From positions 1 through 41,635 of the forward strand of contig JAKSQO010000025.1 in assembly GCA_024404095.1 (NCBI GenBank): a stretch of 41,635 nt of DNA, written 5' to 3'. The notes under the pieces were generated by a model. That model did not search any database. It was not told the origin of the DNA and saw only the letters and a list, made by a program, of their open reading frames with translations. Position numbers and translations under genes: made by a program. Shown one piece after another: positions 1 through 7,125 of this stretch; positions within the stretch are counted from its first letter, which is position 1; every line of letters begins with the position of its first letter. This DNA comes from Clostridia bacterium (lineage in GTDB: Bacteria > Bacillota > Clostridia > Oscillospirales > Acutalibacteraceae).

Positions 1-3
1 ACA

Positions 4-48
4 ACCCCTTATAGGGGTGGAGTAAACCACCGGTTGAACCGGTGGTTT
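4..48 (-). terminator. Two tandem hairpins after the dehydrogenase gene
   Basis: Two inverted repeats lie next to each other: ACCCCT/AGGGGT at 4-18, and a near-perfect palindrome at 24-48 (AAACCACCGGTT, one central base, AACCGGTGGTTT). On the minus strand they follow the stop codon of the dehydrogenase gene within a few bases, so they could end its transcript, but the U-tract is short (TTTACT). The double-hairpin arrangement also resembles the subterminal hairpins of IS200/IS605-type element ends; that resemblance is from memory and the element itself would lie left of the window. Confidence 0.5.
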
Positions 49-53
49 TGATT

Positions 54-1073
54 TTACAGCTTAACAAATTTAAAGCTTCCGTAGTAACACAAATCAAGCA
101 AATCCACAGGAAGAGTACTGTTGATTTTTGCGGAATTGTAATCATCTGAACTTAGGCTAAAGCCTGATATACTTCTCGGAACTGAAAGTGAGGCTTGAAT
201 CTTTCTTATTTCATCGAGCATTTTTGCTGCGGCAAAGCTGTTGCTGTCATCGCTTCGACTGATGTTTAAAGTGCGTGACATACGACACAGCACATCTGTC
301 AGCATTTCAGAAGAATAGTCAATCAAAGAGGGAATACAAACTGCACATACGCTGAGCTTCGGGTAACCGAATGTGCCGAAAAAATTGCTTATACCTGTAA
401 GAAGAGATGTCTCTGCACCCGCGGTGTTTCTGTGAGCCGCAACAGCTATATACATTGAATACATCAGCCCTTCGAGCGCATCCATATTTCCTCGGAAAGC
501 GGATACAATATTGCTGAGAATACCTGCAGCTGAATCGAATGCAAGCGATTGGATAATTGCGTTGCTGCTTTCACACATCGCATCCATCGCGTATGCAAAG
601 CAGGCGAGTCCGTCATAGGCGATAGTGCCCGAATTGACACAGTTCATAAGAGCAGTGTCAAGTATAATGCAGTCGGGCGACTTGCGGTAGTCGAAGTATC
701 TGCCGTTTTCAAAATCCGTCATGGCGCACGCCGAACTGACGGGTACGGCGATAAATTCCGCATTGCTTTCCTGTGCAAGAAGCATACCGCAGTCAATCAC
801 GGCACCGCTGCCGATTGCAACAATACAGTCTGCCTCATCACTGAAATAGTTTTCAGCCGCCATTCTGTACAGCTCGTGAACATTTCCGTTTATTATAGTG
901 GTCACTCTTGCCGAAACACGCTTGATTCGGTTTTCGATTGAATGAATAAAACCTCTTGTTTCAAGAAAACCGCCGTCGGATATAATGATTGTATGCTCAC
1001 GCCGTTCGGGGCGGATTTTGTCAAGTGAGTTTTTGCCGTAGATTATCTTGCCCGGCATAAGTAACTGGGGCAT
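54..1073 (-). CDS. Iron-containing alcohol dehydrogenase-like protein, metal ligands degenerate
   Basis: The 339-residue protein has the layout of the Fe-ADH / glycerol-1-phosphate dehydrogenase superfamily: an N-terminal dinucleotide-binding half with AIGSGAVIDCGMLLA (about residues 86-100, equivalent to the GGGSxxD motif), then an alpha-helical half. Family members usually bind one metal through an Asp and three His. Here Asp154 is present (YDGLACFAYAMDA), but the position four residues on is Cys, and the segments that normally carry the other two His read SLLTGISNFFG and YPKLSVCAVCIP. It is also shorter than the usual 380 or so residues. The ATG at 1073 is preferred over a GTG three codons upstream because AGGAG lies eight bases before the ATG. 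It follows a small acidic-protein gene by 54 bases, probably in one transcript. It may be a dehydrogenase with changed metal use, or a non-catalytic relative. The substrate is unknown. Confidence 0.7.
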   Translation of the reverse strand: MPQLLMPGKIIYGKNSLDKIRPERREHTIIISDGGFLETRGFIHSIENRIKRVSARVTTIINGNVHELYRMAAENYFSDEADCIVAIGSGAVIDCGMLLAQESNAEFIAVPVSSACAMTDFENGRYFDYRKSPDCIILDTALMNCVNSGTIAYDGLACFAYAMDAMCESSNAIIQSLAFDSAAGILSNIVSAFRGNMDALEGLMYSMYIAVAAHRNTAGAETSLLTGISNFFGTFGYPKLSVCAVCIPSLIDYSSEMLTDVLCRMSRTLNISRSDDSNSFAAAKMLDEIRKIQASLSVPRSISGFSLSSDDYNSAKINSTLPVDLLDLCYYGSFKFVKL

Positions 1074-1127
1074 ATCCCACACTCCTTAGTCAGTAGTCGT
1101 TTTCGTGCAGGATATACCTGCTTTAAT

Positions 1128-1301
1128 TTATAAATCGTCTGCGTCCTGCACAGGATAATCATCCTCGGACGGATTGCCCGTGTAGCTGCCGAGAACGTCG
1201 GAGATATCGTCATCACTTGCAGTTTCCCAGTCATTGACGATGGACTGAACAAGAGGGGACAGCTTGATTCTTTTCTTATGCTTTTTGTTATTCTCGTTCA
1301 T
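1128..1301 (-). CDS. Small acidic-tailed hypothetical protein (57 aa)
   Basis: This is a short gene with a strong ribosome binding site: GGGAGGTG ends six bases before the ATG at 1301. The start of the product is basic (NNKKHKKRIK), the middle contains LSPLVQSIVNDWE, and the C-terminal half is very acidic (SDDDISDV, PSEDDYPVQDADD). It has no membrane segment, signal peptide or cysteine. I do not recognise the family. It lies just upstream of the dehydrogenase-like gene on the same strand and is divergent from mltG. An in-frame ATG five codons upstream overlaps the ribosome binding site and is not the likely start. Confidence 0.65.
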   Translation of the reverse strand: MNENNKKHKKRIKLSPLVQSIVNDWETASDDDISDVLGSYTGNPSEDDYPVQDADDL

Positions 1302-1323
1302 TTTTTCACCTCCCATATTATCA

Positions 1324-1352
1324 TTGACATAAAATCCGTTTTAATGTATGAT
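1324..1352 (+). promoter_or_regulatory. Sigma-A type promoter of mltG
   Basis: TTGACA at 1324-1329 and TATGAT at 1347-1352 are separated by 17 bases and lie about 36 bases upstream of the mltG start codon. Confidence 0.7.
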
Positions 1353-1388
1353 AATATGAAATGAAAAACAAAATTATCGAGGTTAAAA

Positions 1389-2267
1389 ATGAAACGCGTT
1401 ATATCCTGTTTAATAATTCTTGCCACCGTGACACTTATGCTTTCATCCTGTCAGCGACCGCAGGACGGCGGCATACCGTTTATTACAACTAAAAATCATA
1501 CAACAACGACTGCAAATCCCAATATTGTCAGAGTTACATTCCCCGAGGGATTTACTGTTTTGCAGATTGCCGAGCGTCTTGAAGAAAATGAAGTTTGCCC
1601 TGCGGATGAGTTCATCACCGCCTGCAACACGCCGTATGACGGAATTGATATTCCGAATCCCGAGGACAGAATAATTCTTCTTGAGGGTTATATTTTTGCT
1701 GACACATATGAATTTTATAAAAACAGCGATGCAAATACCGTTCTTAAGAAATTTATCACAAATCACAACAACAGAATTACCGATGAAATGAAATCGAGAG
1801 CGGCTGAGCTCGGCTACACAATGGATGAAATTCTGACTCTTGCTTCAATCATTCAGAAGGAATGTGATGAGGATATTACCGAGTGTGCCAATGTTTCGGC
1901 AGTTTTTCATAACAGACTTAACAGCCCGAGATTTTCAATGCTTCAGAGTGACGTTACAACATTCTATATAAAGAATTTTATGGGCGATTATCTCGGCGGA
2001 TATCAGAAGGGAACGGAGCTGAAAAACCAGAACGAAAAAATTCAGAAGTATATGAATCTTTACAGCACATACTACTGCAAGGGATTGCCCGCAGGCCCGA
2101 TATGCAATCCGAGCATCAAGGCAATCACCGCCGCACTCTATCCCGCACAGGACAGCGAGAATTATTACTTCTTTACTGATAAGGATTTTAACTATTATTA
2201 TTTCAAAAACTATTCTGACTTTCAGGCAAAATATTATGAGCTGAAAAAAGCAGGAAAATGGGAATAA
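1389..2267 (+). CDS. mltG: Endolytic murein transglycosylase MltG-like lipoprotein
   Basis: The 292-residue protein belongs to the YceG/MltG family, which cuts nascent peptidoglycan strands at the outer face of the membrane and so sets glycan length. Family signatures are clear: LEGYIFADTYEFY (about 99-111), LASIIQKE with catalytic Glu158, NVSAVFHNRL (168-177), LQSDVTTFY (185-193) and KGLPAGPICNPS near 231-242. Most MltG proteins are anchored by an N-terminal transmembrane helix. This one instead has a signal peptide ending in the lipobox LSSC, with the lipidated residue at Cys21, followed by a Thr-rich linker. It has its own promoter and ends at a strong shared terminator. The ribosome binding site is weak (GAGG, six bases before ATG). 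Confidence 0.88.
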   Translation: MKRVISCLIILATVTLMLSSCQRPQDGGIPFITTKNHTTTTANPNIVRVTFPEGFTVLQIAERLEENEVCPADEFITACNTPYDGIDIPNPEDRIILLEGYIFADTYEFYKNSDANTVLKKFITNHNNRITDEMKSRAAELGYTMDEILTLASIIQKECDEDITECANVSAVFHNRLNSPRFSMLQSDVTTFYIKNFMGDYLGGYQKGTELKNQNEKIQKYMNLYSTYYCKGLPAGPICNPSIKAITAALYPAQDSENYYFFTDKDFNYYYFKNYSDFQAKYYELKKAGKWE

Positions 2268-2271
2268 AAAC

Positions 2272-2310
2272 AATACCGCCGAAAAGGAAAAACTTCTTTT
2301 CGGCGGTATT
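2272..2310. terminator. Bidirectional intrinsic terminator
   Basis: A perfect 15-bp stem (AATACCGCCGAAAAG with CTTTTCGGCGGTATT) and a short loop sit between the convergent mltG and acetyltransferase genes. On the minus strand the stem is followed by GTTTTTATT; on the plus strand by ATTTAGTT. It can serve both genes. Confidence 0.88.
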
Positions 2311-2359
2311 ATTTAGTTCAACAAACGGGGATTTGTCGAAATGATGAGTTCCTGTTTGA

Positions 2360-3106
2360 TTAACCTTTGACAAGCTTCAAAAACCTTTTTTCATTTTGTT
2401 GTTCATTGGTTAGAAACACTCCATCCTTAAACAATGCATAAGTCGTGCAAGGGCTTGGGGCTGCCTGTGCCTGTTCTTTCGTTTCAATTCGGATTGCCTT
2501 AAAAGGAATACTATTCTCTTTTGCGGTTTGCTCGATTATTGGCACATACTTGCCGTTGAAAGGACATTGATTTGTATAATACAAAACATATCCATTTTCT
2601 TCTGTATGAGGATGTTTTGCAGATTCGGTAAAATGAGGAATTTTAGCATTTTCATCAAAAGGCAAATACATAAGATTGATTCCAATGTCGGAGCAATCTG
2701 CTGTTTTAAACCCTTTATACGCAAGATGTTTTGGGTCGGATAAAAATGGTTTCTTTTTAGTAGAAGAAAGAATGCAAAGACCTTTCTTGCCTTTCACCTT
2801 GCTGTCTTCAATGCATTTATTCAATAAATCATTAGAATAACCATGCCCTTTGAATGAGCCTGATACCCAGAAACAATCAATATACATATAACCATCCGCT
2901 TTTATAGGCACCCATGCATTCTCTGCTGGAATATACTCAATAAAGCATTTGCCTCTTTCAGCACTTTTCAAGAAAACAAGTCCATCGTCAAAACACTTGT
3001 TCATCCATTCCTTTTTTGATGAAACCTGTACATCTTTGTTGTTTGAAATTGCACAACAAATATGTTCGTTCTCGATATTTTCTTTTGTGACCTGTATATA
3101 TTCCAT
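2360..3106 (-). CDS. GNAT N-acetyltransferase with C-terminal YoaP-like domain
   Basis: The 248-residue protein has two parts. Residues 1 to about 140 form a GNAT fold: the acetyl-CoA pyrophosphate loop is seen as FKGHGYSNDLL in the middle of the domain. The rest resembles the YoaP-type C-terminal domain, with a CPFNGKYVPIIEQ segment and SPCTTYALFKDGVF near the end, a thioredoxin-like arrangement of strands and cysteines. The acceptor is unknown. The start at 3106 is chosen because GGAGG lies six bases upstream; a TTG five codons earlier overlaps that site. It is a single gene convergent with mltG, sharing its terminator, and lies 55 bases downstream of the hydrolase gene on the same strand. 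Confidence 0.8.
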   Translation of the reverse strand: MEYIQVTKENIENEHICCAISNNKDVQVSSKKEWMNKCFDDGLVFLKSAERGKCFIEYIPAENAWVPIKADGYMYIDCFWVSGSFKGHGYSNDLLNKCIEDSKVKGKKGLCILSSTKKKPFLSDPKHLAYKGFKTADCSDIGINLMYLPFDENAKIPHFTESAKHPHTEENGYVLYYTNQCPFNGKYVPIIEQTAKENSIPFKAIRIETKEQAQAAPSPCTTYALFKDGVFLTNEQQNEKRFLKLVKG

Positions 3107-3161
3107 GTTCTTCCTCCGCAAATTATGATTTAGCTTTTAAAATGGTTCGGACAGTCAATTT

Positions 3162-4475
3162 TTATTTCCTGTTATCCGACATAACACCGAATCTCGGGAA
3201 TTTTGGGTCGGAATAAACCGAGTTAAAGCTTTCATCAGAAAGAATATGAGCTGAAACGTCAAGTGCGGTGTCATTGTATGCCATTGCATCGTGCTGCTGA
3301 TCTCTGAAATACCATACCGCATCGGGCCACAGGCTTGTTGAAGCATCAACCGTGCCATCGGGTGAGATGAAATCATTGTCAGCTTCTCTGTCAAGTTTTT
3401 CACCGAGCTTTGAAACCGTTGCACCCATTGAAGCCGAAGCTGTGTTTATCATACCGTCGGAGCTGACAGTATCGGTTTTGACAATCGGAAGAAGCTGAAG
3501 ATTGTAGCCGACAATGCCGAAGAACTTTGTGCCCTGTGCTTCAAGCGTTTTTATGTAGTTGGGGAAGTTCTTCTGCGCTTTGTAAAATCTGTCCGTCTTT
3601 TCTCTGAGAGTATCATATTTGCTGTCGCTGATAAGCTTTGCAGAAAGACGCTCATACTCTGTTGGTGGAATTGTGCTCCAGAGTGACGGACAGTTGACGA
3701 TAGCGTTTTCAAGTATTCCCTCAACTGAGCTGAACATCAGTTTATCGCTTACTTTTTTCGGAAGAAGTCGGAGTATTTTTCCGAACATTTCTGCGACATT
3801 TCTCGGGAAAAGGAATTCGACGAGAGAAAGTGCCTTGTCGGGCTTGATATTGAGTGACATGAGGTCGGAAATAACAGGCGTACCCTGAAGTGCGGCAACA
3901 AAATAAAGCACTCTGTTTATGTCGTTCTGCTCTCCGTAAGCGTCAAAGTATGCTATTGATACAGCACCGCCGAGGCTGACGGGGATAAGGTTTACCTTGT
4001 CGCAGTTGTGCTCCTTTTTAATCTGCTGAATAAAATCGTTGAGCATTCGCGCAGTCTCGTACGGCTCGCCGAATGAGTTGTAAGCGAAGAAATACATCTT
4101 ATCTTCGCCGATAATACTGCTGAGCTTCTGAGTCGGAACCATGCGGTAAATATAGTTTCTCTCTGCTTCGGTACAATCGGCAAGGCTCTGCGGATAGTCC
4201 ACAACACGAACCTTGTTTTTCATTGTTCCGTCAAGGTTGGTTTTTATCGGCTCAACGATGTCGGAAATAATATTTTTCATCTTTTTGGAAAGACCGAGGT
4301 CGCTTCTTAATATAATTGAACGTATAAGCGGAAATTTAAGCTCGTTTACAATTGCGTCTGTGTCAACGTCGAGCTGCCACGCCATTTTGATTTTTTTGCC
4401 GTTATCGTCAACCAGCTCAACCTTTGACTGGCCGATGCCGGGTACGATTACACACGGTGTGTAGTTGTTTGCCAT
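3162..4475 (-). CDS. LCAT/PGAP1-like alpha/beta hydrolase
   Basis: The 437-residue protein has the signs of an alpha/beta-hydrolase related to lecithin:cholesterol acyltransferase-type lipases. It opens with a strand and oxyanion region CVIVPGIGQS (8-17). The likely nucleophile is Ser167 in NLIPVSLGGAVS, which is a PxSxGG elbow rather than the more usual GxSxG. The likely acid is Asp373 in SPDGTVDAS and the likely base is His395 in DQQHDAM. No signal peptide or membrane segment is seen, so it is probably cytoplasmic. A natural lipid or ester substrate cannot be named. Translation starts at the ATG at 4475 behind GAGGAG. A promoter candidate lies just upstream, back to back with the promoter of the zinc-ribbon/transporter cassette. 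Confidence 0.75.
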   Translation of the reverse strand: MANNYTPCVIVPGIGQSKVELVDDNGKKIKMAWQLDVDTDAIVNELKFPLIRSIILRSDLGLSKKMKNIISDIVEPIKTNLDGTMKNKVRVVDYPQSLADCTEAERNYIYRMVPTQKLSSIIGEDKMYFFAYNSFGEPYETARMLNDFIQQIKKEHNCDKVNLIPVSLGGAVSIAYFDAYGEQNDINRVLYFVAALQGTPVISDLMSLNIKPDKALSLVEFLFPRNVAEMFGKILRLLPKKVSDKLMFSSVEGILENAIVNCPSLWSTIPPTEYERLSAKLISDSKYDTLREKTDRFYKAQKNFPNYIKTLEAQGTKFFGIVGYNLQLLPIVKTDTVSSDGMINTASASMGATVSKLGEKLDREADNDFISPDGTVDASTSLWPDAVWYFRDQQHDAMAYNDTALDVSAHILSDESFNSVYSDPKFPRFGVMSDNRK

Positions 4476-4507
4476 GCGATTCTCCTCATTTCATACATAG
4501 TAAAATT

Positions 4508-4536
4508 ATGATAACACGACATATGACAAAAATCAA
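4508..4536 (-). promoter_or_regulatory. Promoter candidate of the hydrolase gene
   Basis: On the minus strand TTGATT (4531-4536) and TATCAT (4508-4513) are 17 bases apart, about 35 bases upstream of the start codon. The -35 is weak. Confidence 0.45.
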
Positions 4537-4585
4537 TGTTTTGTACTGTGCAATTTGCAGAATTTATATATTGTTTGAAATATTA

Positions 4586-4614
4586 TTGTATTTTTTGTTG
4601 AATTATGTTAATAT
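4586..4614 (+). promoter_or_regulatory. Promoter candidate of cassette A
   Basis: TTGTAT (4586-4591) and TAATAT (4609-4614), 17 bases apart, lie 29 bases upstream of the zinc-ribbon gene in a very AT-rich stretch. Confidence 0.45.
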
Positions 4615-4643
4615 CTTTAGGAAAGAAGAAGGGGGAATCCTGT

Positions 4644-5471
4644 ATGGCAAAATGCCCTAAATGCGGACGAAAACTGCATCTGTACGATTGGCGGCCCGAG
4701 TGTCCCGATTGTCATGTAAATATGGTTTATTATAAGGCCAACGAAAAACTGCTTGCCGACTCCGAAAAGGCGGAGATCGAACACGCTAAAAGTCAGCCCG
4801 GTATCGACAGAGCAAAGGCGGCTTTCTTCGGCTCACCGAAGGCGATTATCAGAATTGTGCTTTCGCTGATTCCGATTGGTGCGCTGTTCCTGCCGTTATG
4901 GAAGGCGGTCGGTGAAAATGGTGAGGCAATGTCGGTTAATGTTCTCGGCGTTTACGATATGATTTCAAAAATCACGTTTGGCGTAGTGTTCGGCAATCTT
5001 GCCAAGGGCGACCCGATTTCAATCGCGATTGTCGGTCTGCTTCTGTCGGCGGTGCTTATTCTTGTCGGAGTTATCTGTCTGTTTATGTCACTCGGAAAGC
5101 ACGGCGTGCTCAGAAACAGAATTATCAATTTCCTGAAACTTGCAGGTGCCGTGACAGGTGCTGTTTCGGGTCTTGCATACTATAACCAAGCGCATATCGG
5201 TATCGGAATGATACTTTATATTTTTCTGATACTTGCGCTGATTGTCTATAATGAATACCTCACAAAGACGGGCTTGCCGATTAAGCACACGCAATGCCTT
5301 ATCGGCGGACTTCCGAGCGAGGAATACTTTGCGCTTGTTGAGCAGGGCGTGAGCGAGCTTGAAATCAAGAAGAAAATGGTTGTCGCACTCACCAGAATGC
5401 AGGATGAAGTCCGTGCAAAGGAAAAGCAGGCGGAAGAAGAGGCCATGAAAAAGGCTATGGAAAGAAAGTAA
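4644..5471 (+). CDS. Zinc-ribbon multi-spanning membrane protein, cassette A
   Basis: I do not recognise a named family for this 275-residue protein. Its parts are clear. An N-terminal zinc ribbon has Cys4, Cys7, Cys20 and Cys23 (CPKCGRKL, then CPDC). A charged helix is followed by about four hydrophobic segments (roughly 68-86, 126-150, 160-180, 185-202). A conserved block HTQCLIGGLPSEEYF lies at about 215-229, and a Glu/Lys-rich coiled-coil tail ends at 275. The protein encoded at 31032 has the same architecture, identical Cys spacing and the matching block HKQCYCGGIPIEEYF, so the two are paralogues. The ATG at 4644 is used because the zinc ribbon starts there behind GGGGG. The transporter gene follows after 16 bases. 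The role is unknown; an accessory or regulatory subunit of the transporter is my inference. Confidence 0.8.
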   Translation: MAKCPKCGRKLHLYDWRPECPDCHVNMVYYKANEKLLADSEKAEIEHAKSQPGIDRAKAAFFGSPKAIIRIVLSLIPIGALFLPLWKAVGENGEAMSVNVLGVYDMISKITFGVVFGNLAKGDPISIAIVGLLLSAVLILVGVICLFMSLGKHGVLRNRIINFLKLAGAVTGAVSGLAYYNQAHIGIGMILYIFLILALIVYNEYLTKTGLPIKHTQCLIGGLPSEEYFALVEQGVSELEIKKKMVVALTRMQDEVRAKEKQAEEEAMKKAMERK

Positions 5472-5487
5472 TCGGAGGTAATGTATT

Positions 5488-7074
5488 ATGAGAACTGAAG
5501 AAAAAATACTTGACTCCGAAGCGGCGGAGCTCAGCAAAGTCAATGACCAGCTCAAACAGCTTGTTGACGCTGACCGAAGAGTTCTTTCAAAAAAGGAAAC
5601 AATCGGTTATGTGCTTTTTAATTCCAACAGAGATTTTAATATCAACGGACACAAGGATCTGTTTGTTGACAGCGTTCTGAAAATCAGTCTTGATTTCCAG
5701 TCATTACATAATATTATCGGCGGTGTGTGGGACTTTGTTGATGACTTCATTGTCAGCTTTATTGTCGAAAAAACCCGTACACGCTGGGGCAAATTTATTC
5801 CGTATATCTTCATGGGCGGTATTCCGTTTGCACTTATTTCAACACTTTACTGGATACTGCCGATGATTCTTCCCGAGTCGATGATTTCAAACCGTCTCAG
5901 CGTCACGAAGTTTGTTATTTACGTTCTTCTTGATATGGTTCTTGAGATGGTCGGCAACTTCAGAGATGTCGGAATCGGCGGCTATATTTCAACCATAACG
6001 CCGTATCCGTCCGACAGGCGAAGGCTTGTGGCTCTTTCGGGTTATGTCAGCATAATCTATTCACGAATTCCCGACCTTGTTGTTGAGTTCACACTCGACT
6101 TTATCAAGAACGGCATTGTTAAATCGGCCGTCAGCTCCGAGGTCAGAATCGGCAGAGCACTTATGGTTGTCGGACCTCTTACGGCTCTTGTTTCGGGTCT
6201 TGTTATTACGTGGTACACAACAATCGCCAAAGAGCGTGTTCATCAGCGCATTGAAAAGCCGAAGATTACAGAAAGTCTTAAAATCGTATTCAGCAACAAG
6301 CCTGTACTTATGTATATGCTTTCAAATGCCCTCGGCTCATTCGGCACAGGTCTTTCAACGAATGACTATTACCGTCAGGTTCTCAATATGACAACGTTTG
6401 AGACCTTCGCAGGCATTCCGTCATTCTTCTTCCAGCCGATAACATTCGCAAATTACAACAAGCTGGCTGCAAGGTTCTCGACAAAGAGCATTTATATGAT
6501 AAGCCAGGTATTCGCAAAGACGTTCTATATTCCGCTGTTCTTCTACGGTATCGGCTTCAAGACAAAGAACAAGGTTGAACCGTATTTCTTCCAGAGCAGA
6601 CTTGCAATGCTTCCCGTTACTGCAATCTGGGAGTGCATTTACGCAACCTTCTGGGGCGCAAAGAGTATTTCGGGCACCGAGATGAGCAACGAGTGCAACG
6701 ACTACATCGAGTGGAAATGCGGTTACAGAAATGAGGCAACGCTCTCAGCCGCAAGCGCATTTATGTGCAAGATTCCCGCACGTGTCAACGGTGTGCTTCA
6801 GCCGCTTTACAAGAAGTGGATTGACTACGATCAGGAAGCATATCTTCATGTTCTTCCGGGCAGACAGAGCGGTCAGCCGCTCAGAGCACAGAAGTGGATA
6901 TTTGCTATGGCAACAATCATTCCCGCTTTCCTTGTGTTTTCAAGTATGATACCGATGTTCTGGTATAACATTGACAAGGACACCCGTGACAGAATGTACC
7001 GTGAGCTTAACGAAAGACGTGTCAAGGTTGCGGAAACAATCAATAAAAACGGTCTTCTTGAGGATGAAGAATAA
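5488..7074 (+). CDS. GPH-type MFS transporter, cassette A
   Basis: The 528-residue multi-spanning protein looks like a member of the glycoside-pentoside-hexuronide:cation symporter (MFS_2) group. The family's loop 2-3 signature is visible as WDFVDDFIVSFIVEK, then TRTRWGKF, at about 81-103. The C-terminal family ending is visible as FWYNIDKDTRDRMYREL. The usual Asn-Asp-Pro after the first Asp is replaced by Asp-Asp-Phe, so cation coupling may differ from MelB. It carries an N-terminal extension of about 40 charged residues, and a YIEWKCGYRNEATLSA segment matches EWKEGYRVEATVEM in the paralogue at 31897. A ribosome binding site (GGAGGT) supports the ATG at 5488. The cargo cannot be deduced; members of this fold carry sugars, and the eukaryotic relative MFSD2A carries lysolipids. 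Confidence 0.82.
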   Translation: MRTEEKILDSEAAELSKVNDQLKQLVDADRRVLSKKETIGYVLFNSNRDFNINGHKDLFVDSVLKISLDFQSLHNIIGGVWDFVDDFIVSFIVEKTRTRWGKFIPYIFMGGIPFALISTLYWILPMILPESMISNRLSVTKFVIYVLLDMVLEMVGNFRDVGIGGYISTITPYPSDRRRLVALSGYVSIIYSRIPDLVVEFTLDFIKNGIVKSAVSSEVRIGRALMVVGPLTALVSGLVITWYTTIAKERVHQRIEKPKITESLKIVFSNKPVLMYMLSNALGSFGTGLSTNDYYRQVLNMTTFETFAGIPSFFFQPITFANYNKLAARFSTKSIYMISQVFAKTFYIPLFFYGIGFKTKNKVEPYFFQSRLAMLPVTAIWECIYATFWGAKSISGTEMSNECNDYIEWKCGYRNEATLSAASAFMCKIPARVNGVLQPLYKKWIDYDQEAYLHVLPGRQSGQPLRAQKWIFAMATIIPAFLVFSSMIPMFWYNIDKDTRDRMYRELNERRVKVAETINKNGLLEDEE

Positions 7075-7080
7075 TAAAAC

Positions 7081-7112
7081 GGAGCAAGGTATTTTGCCTT
7101 GCTCCTGCTTTT
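7081..7112 (+). terminator. Hairpin between transporter and phosphoesterase genes
   Basis: A 9-bp stem (GGAGCAAGG with CCTTGCTCC, 7081-7105) is followed by TGCTTTT. The short U-tract and the phosphoesterase ribosome binding site directly behind it suggest partial termination, which would lower expression of the downstream gene. Confidence 0.6.
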
Positions 7113-7125
7113 AGGAGGAAATAAC

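Noticed and set aside
5088..5555. Open frame across the zinc-ribbon/transporter junction on the minus strand
   Set aside because: It covers the coupled start of the transporter and has no ribosome binding site. Its sequence is explained by the sense genes.
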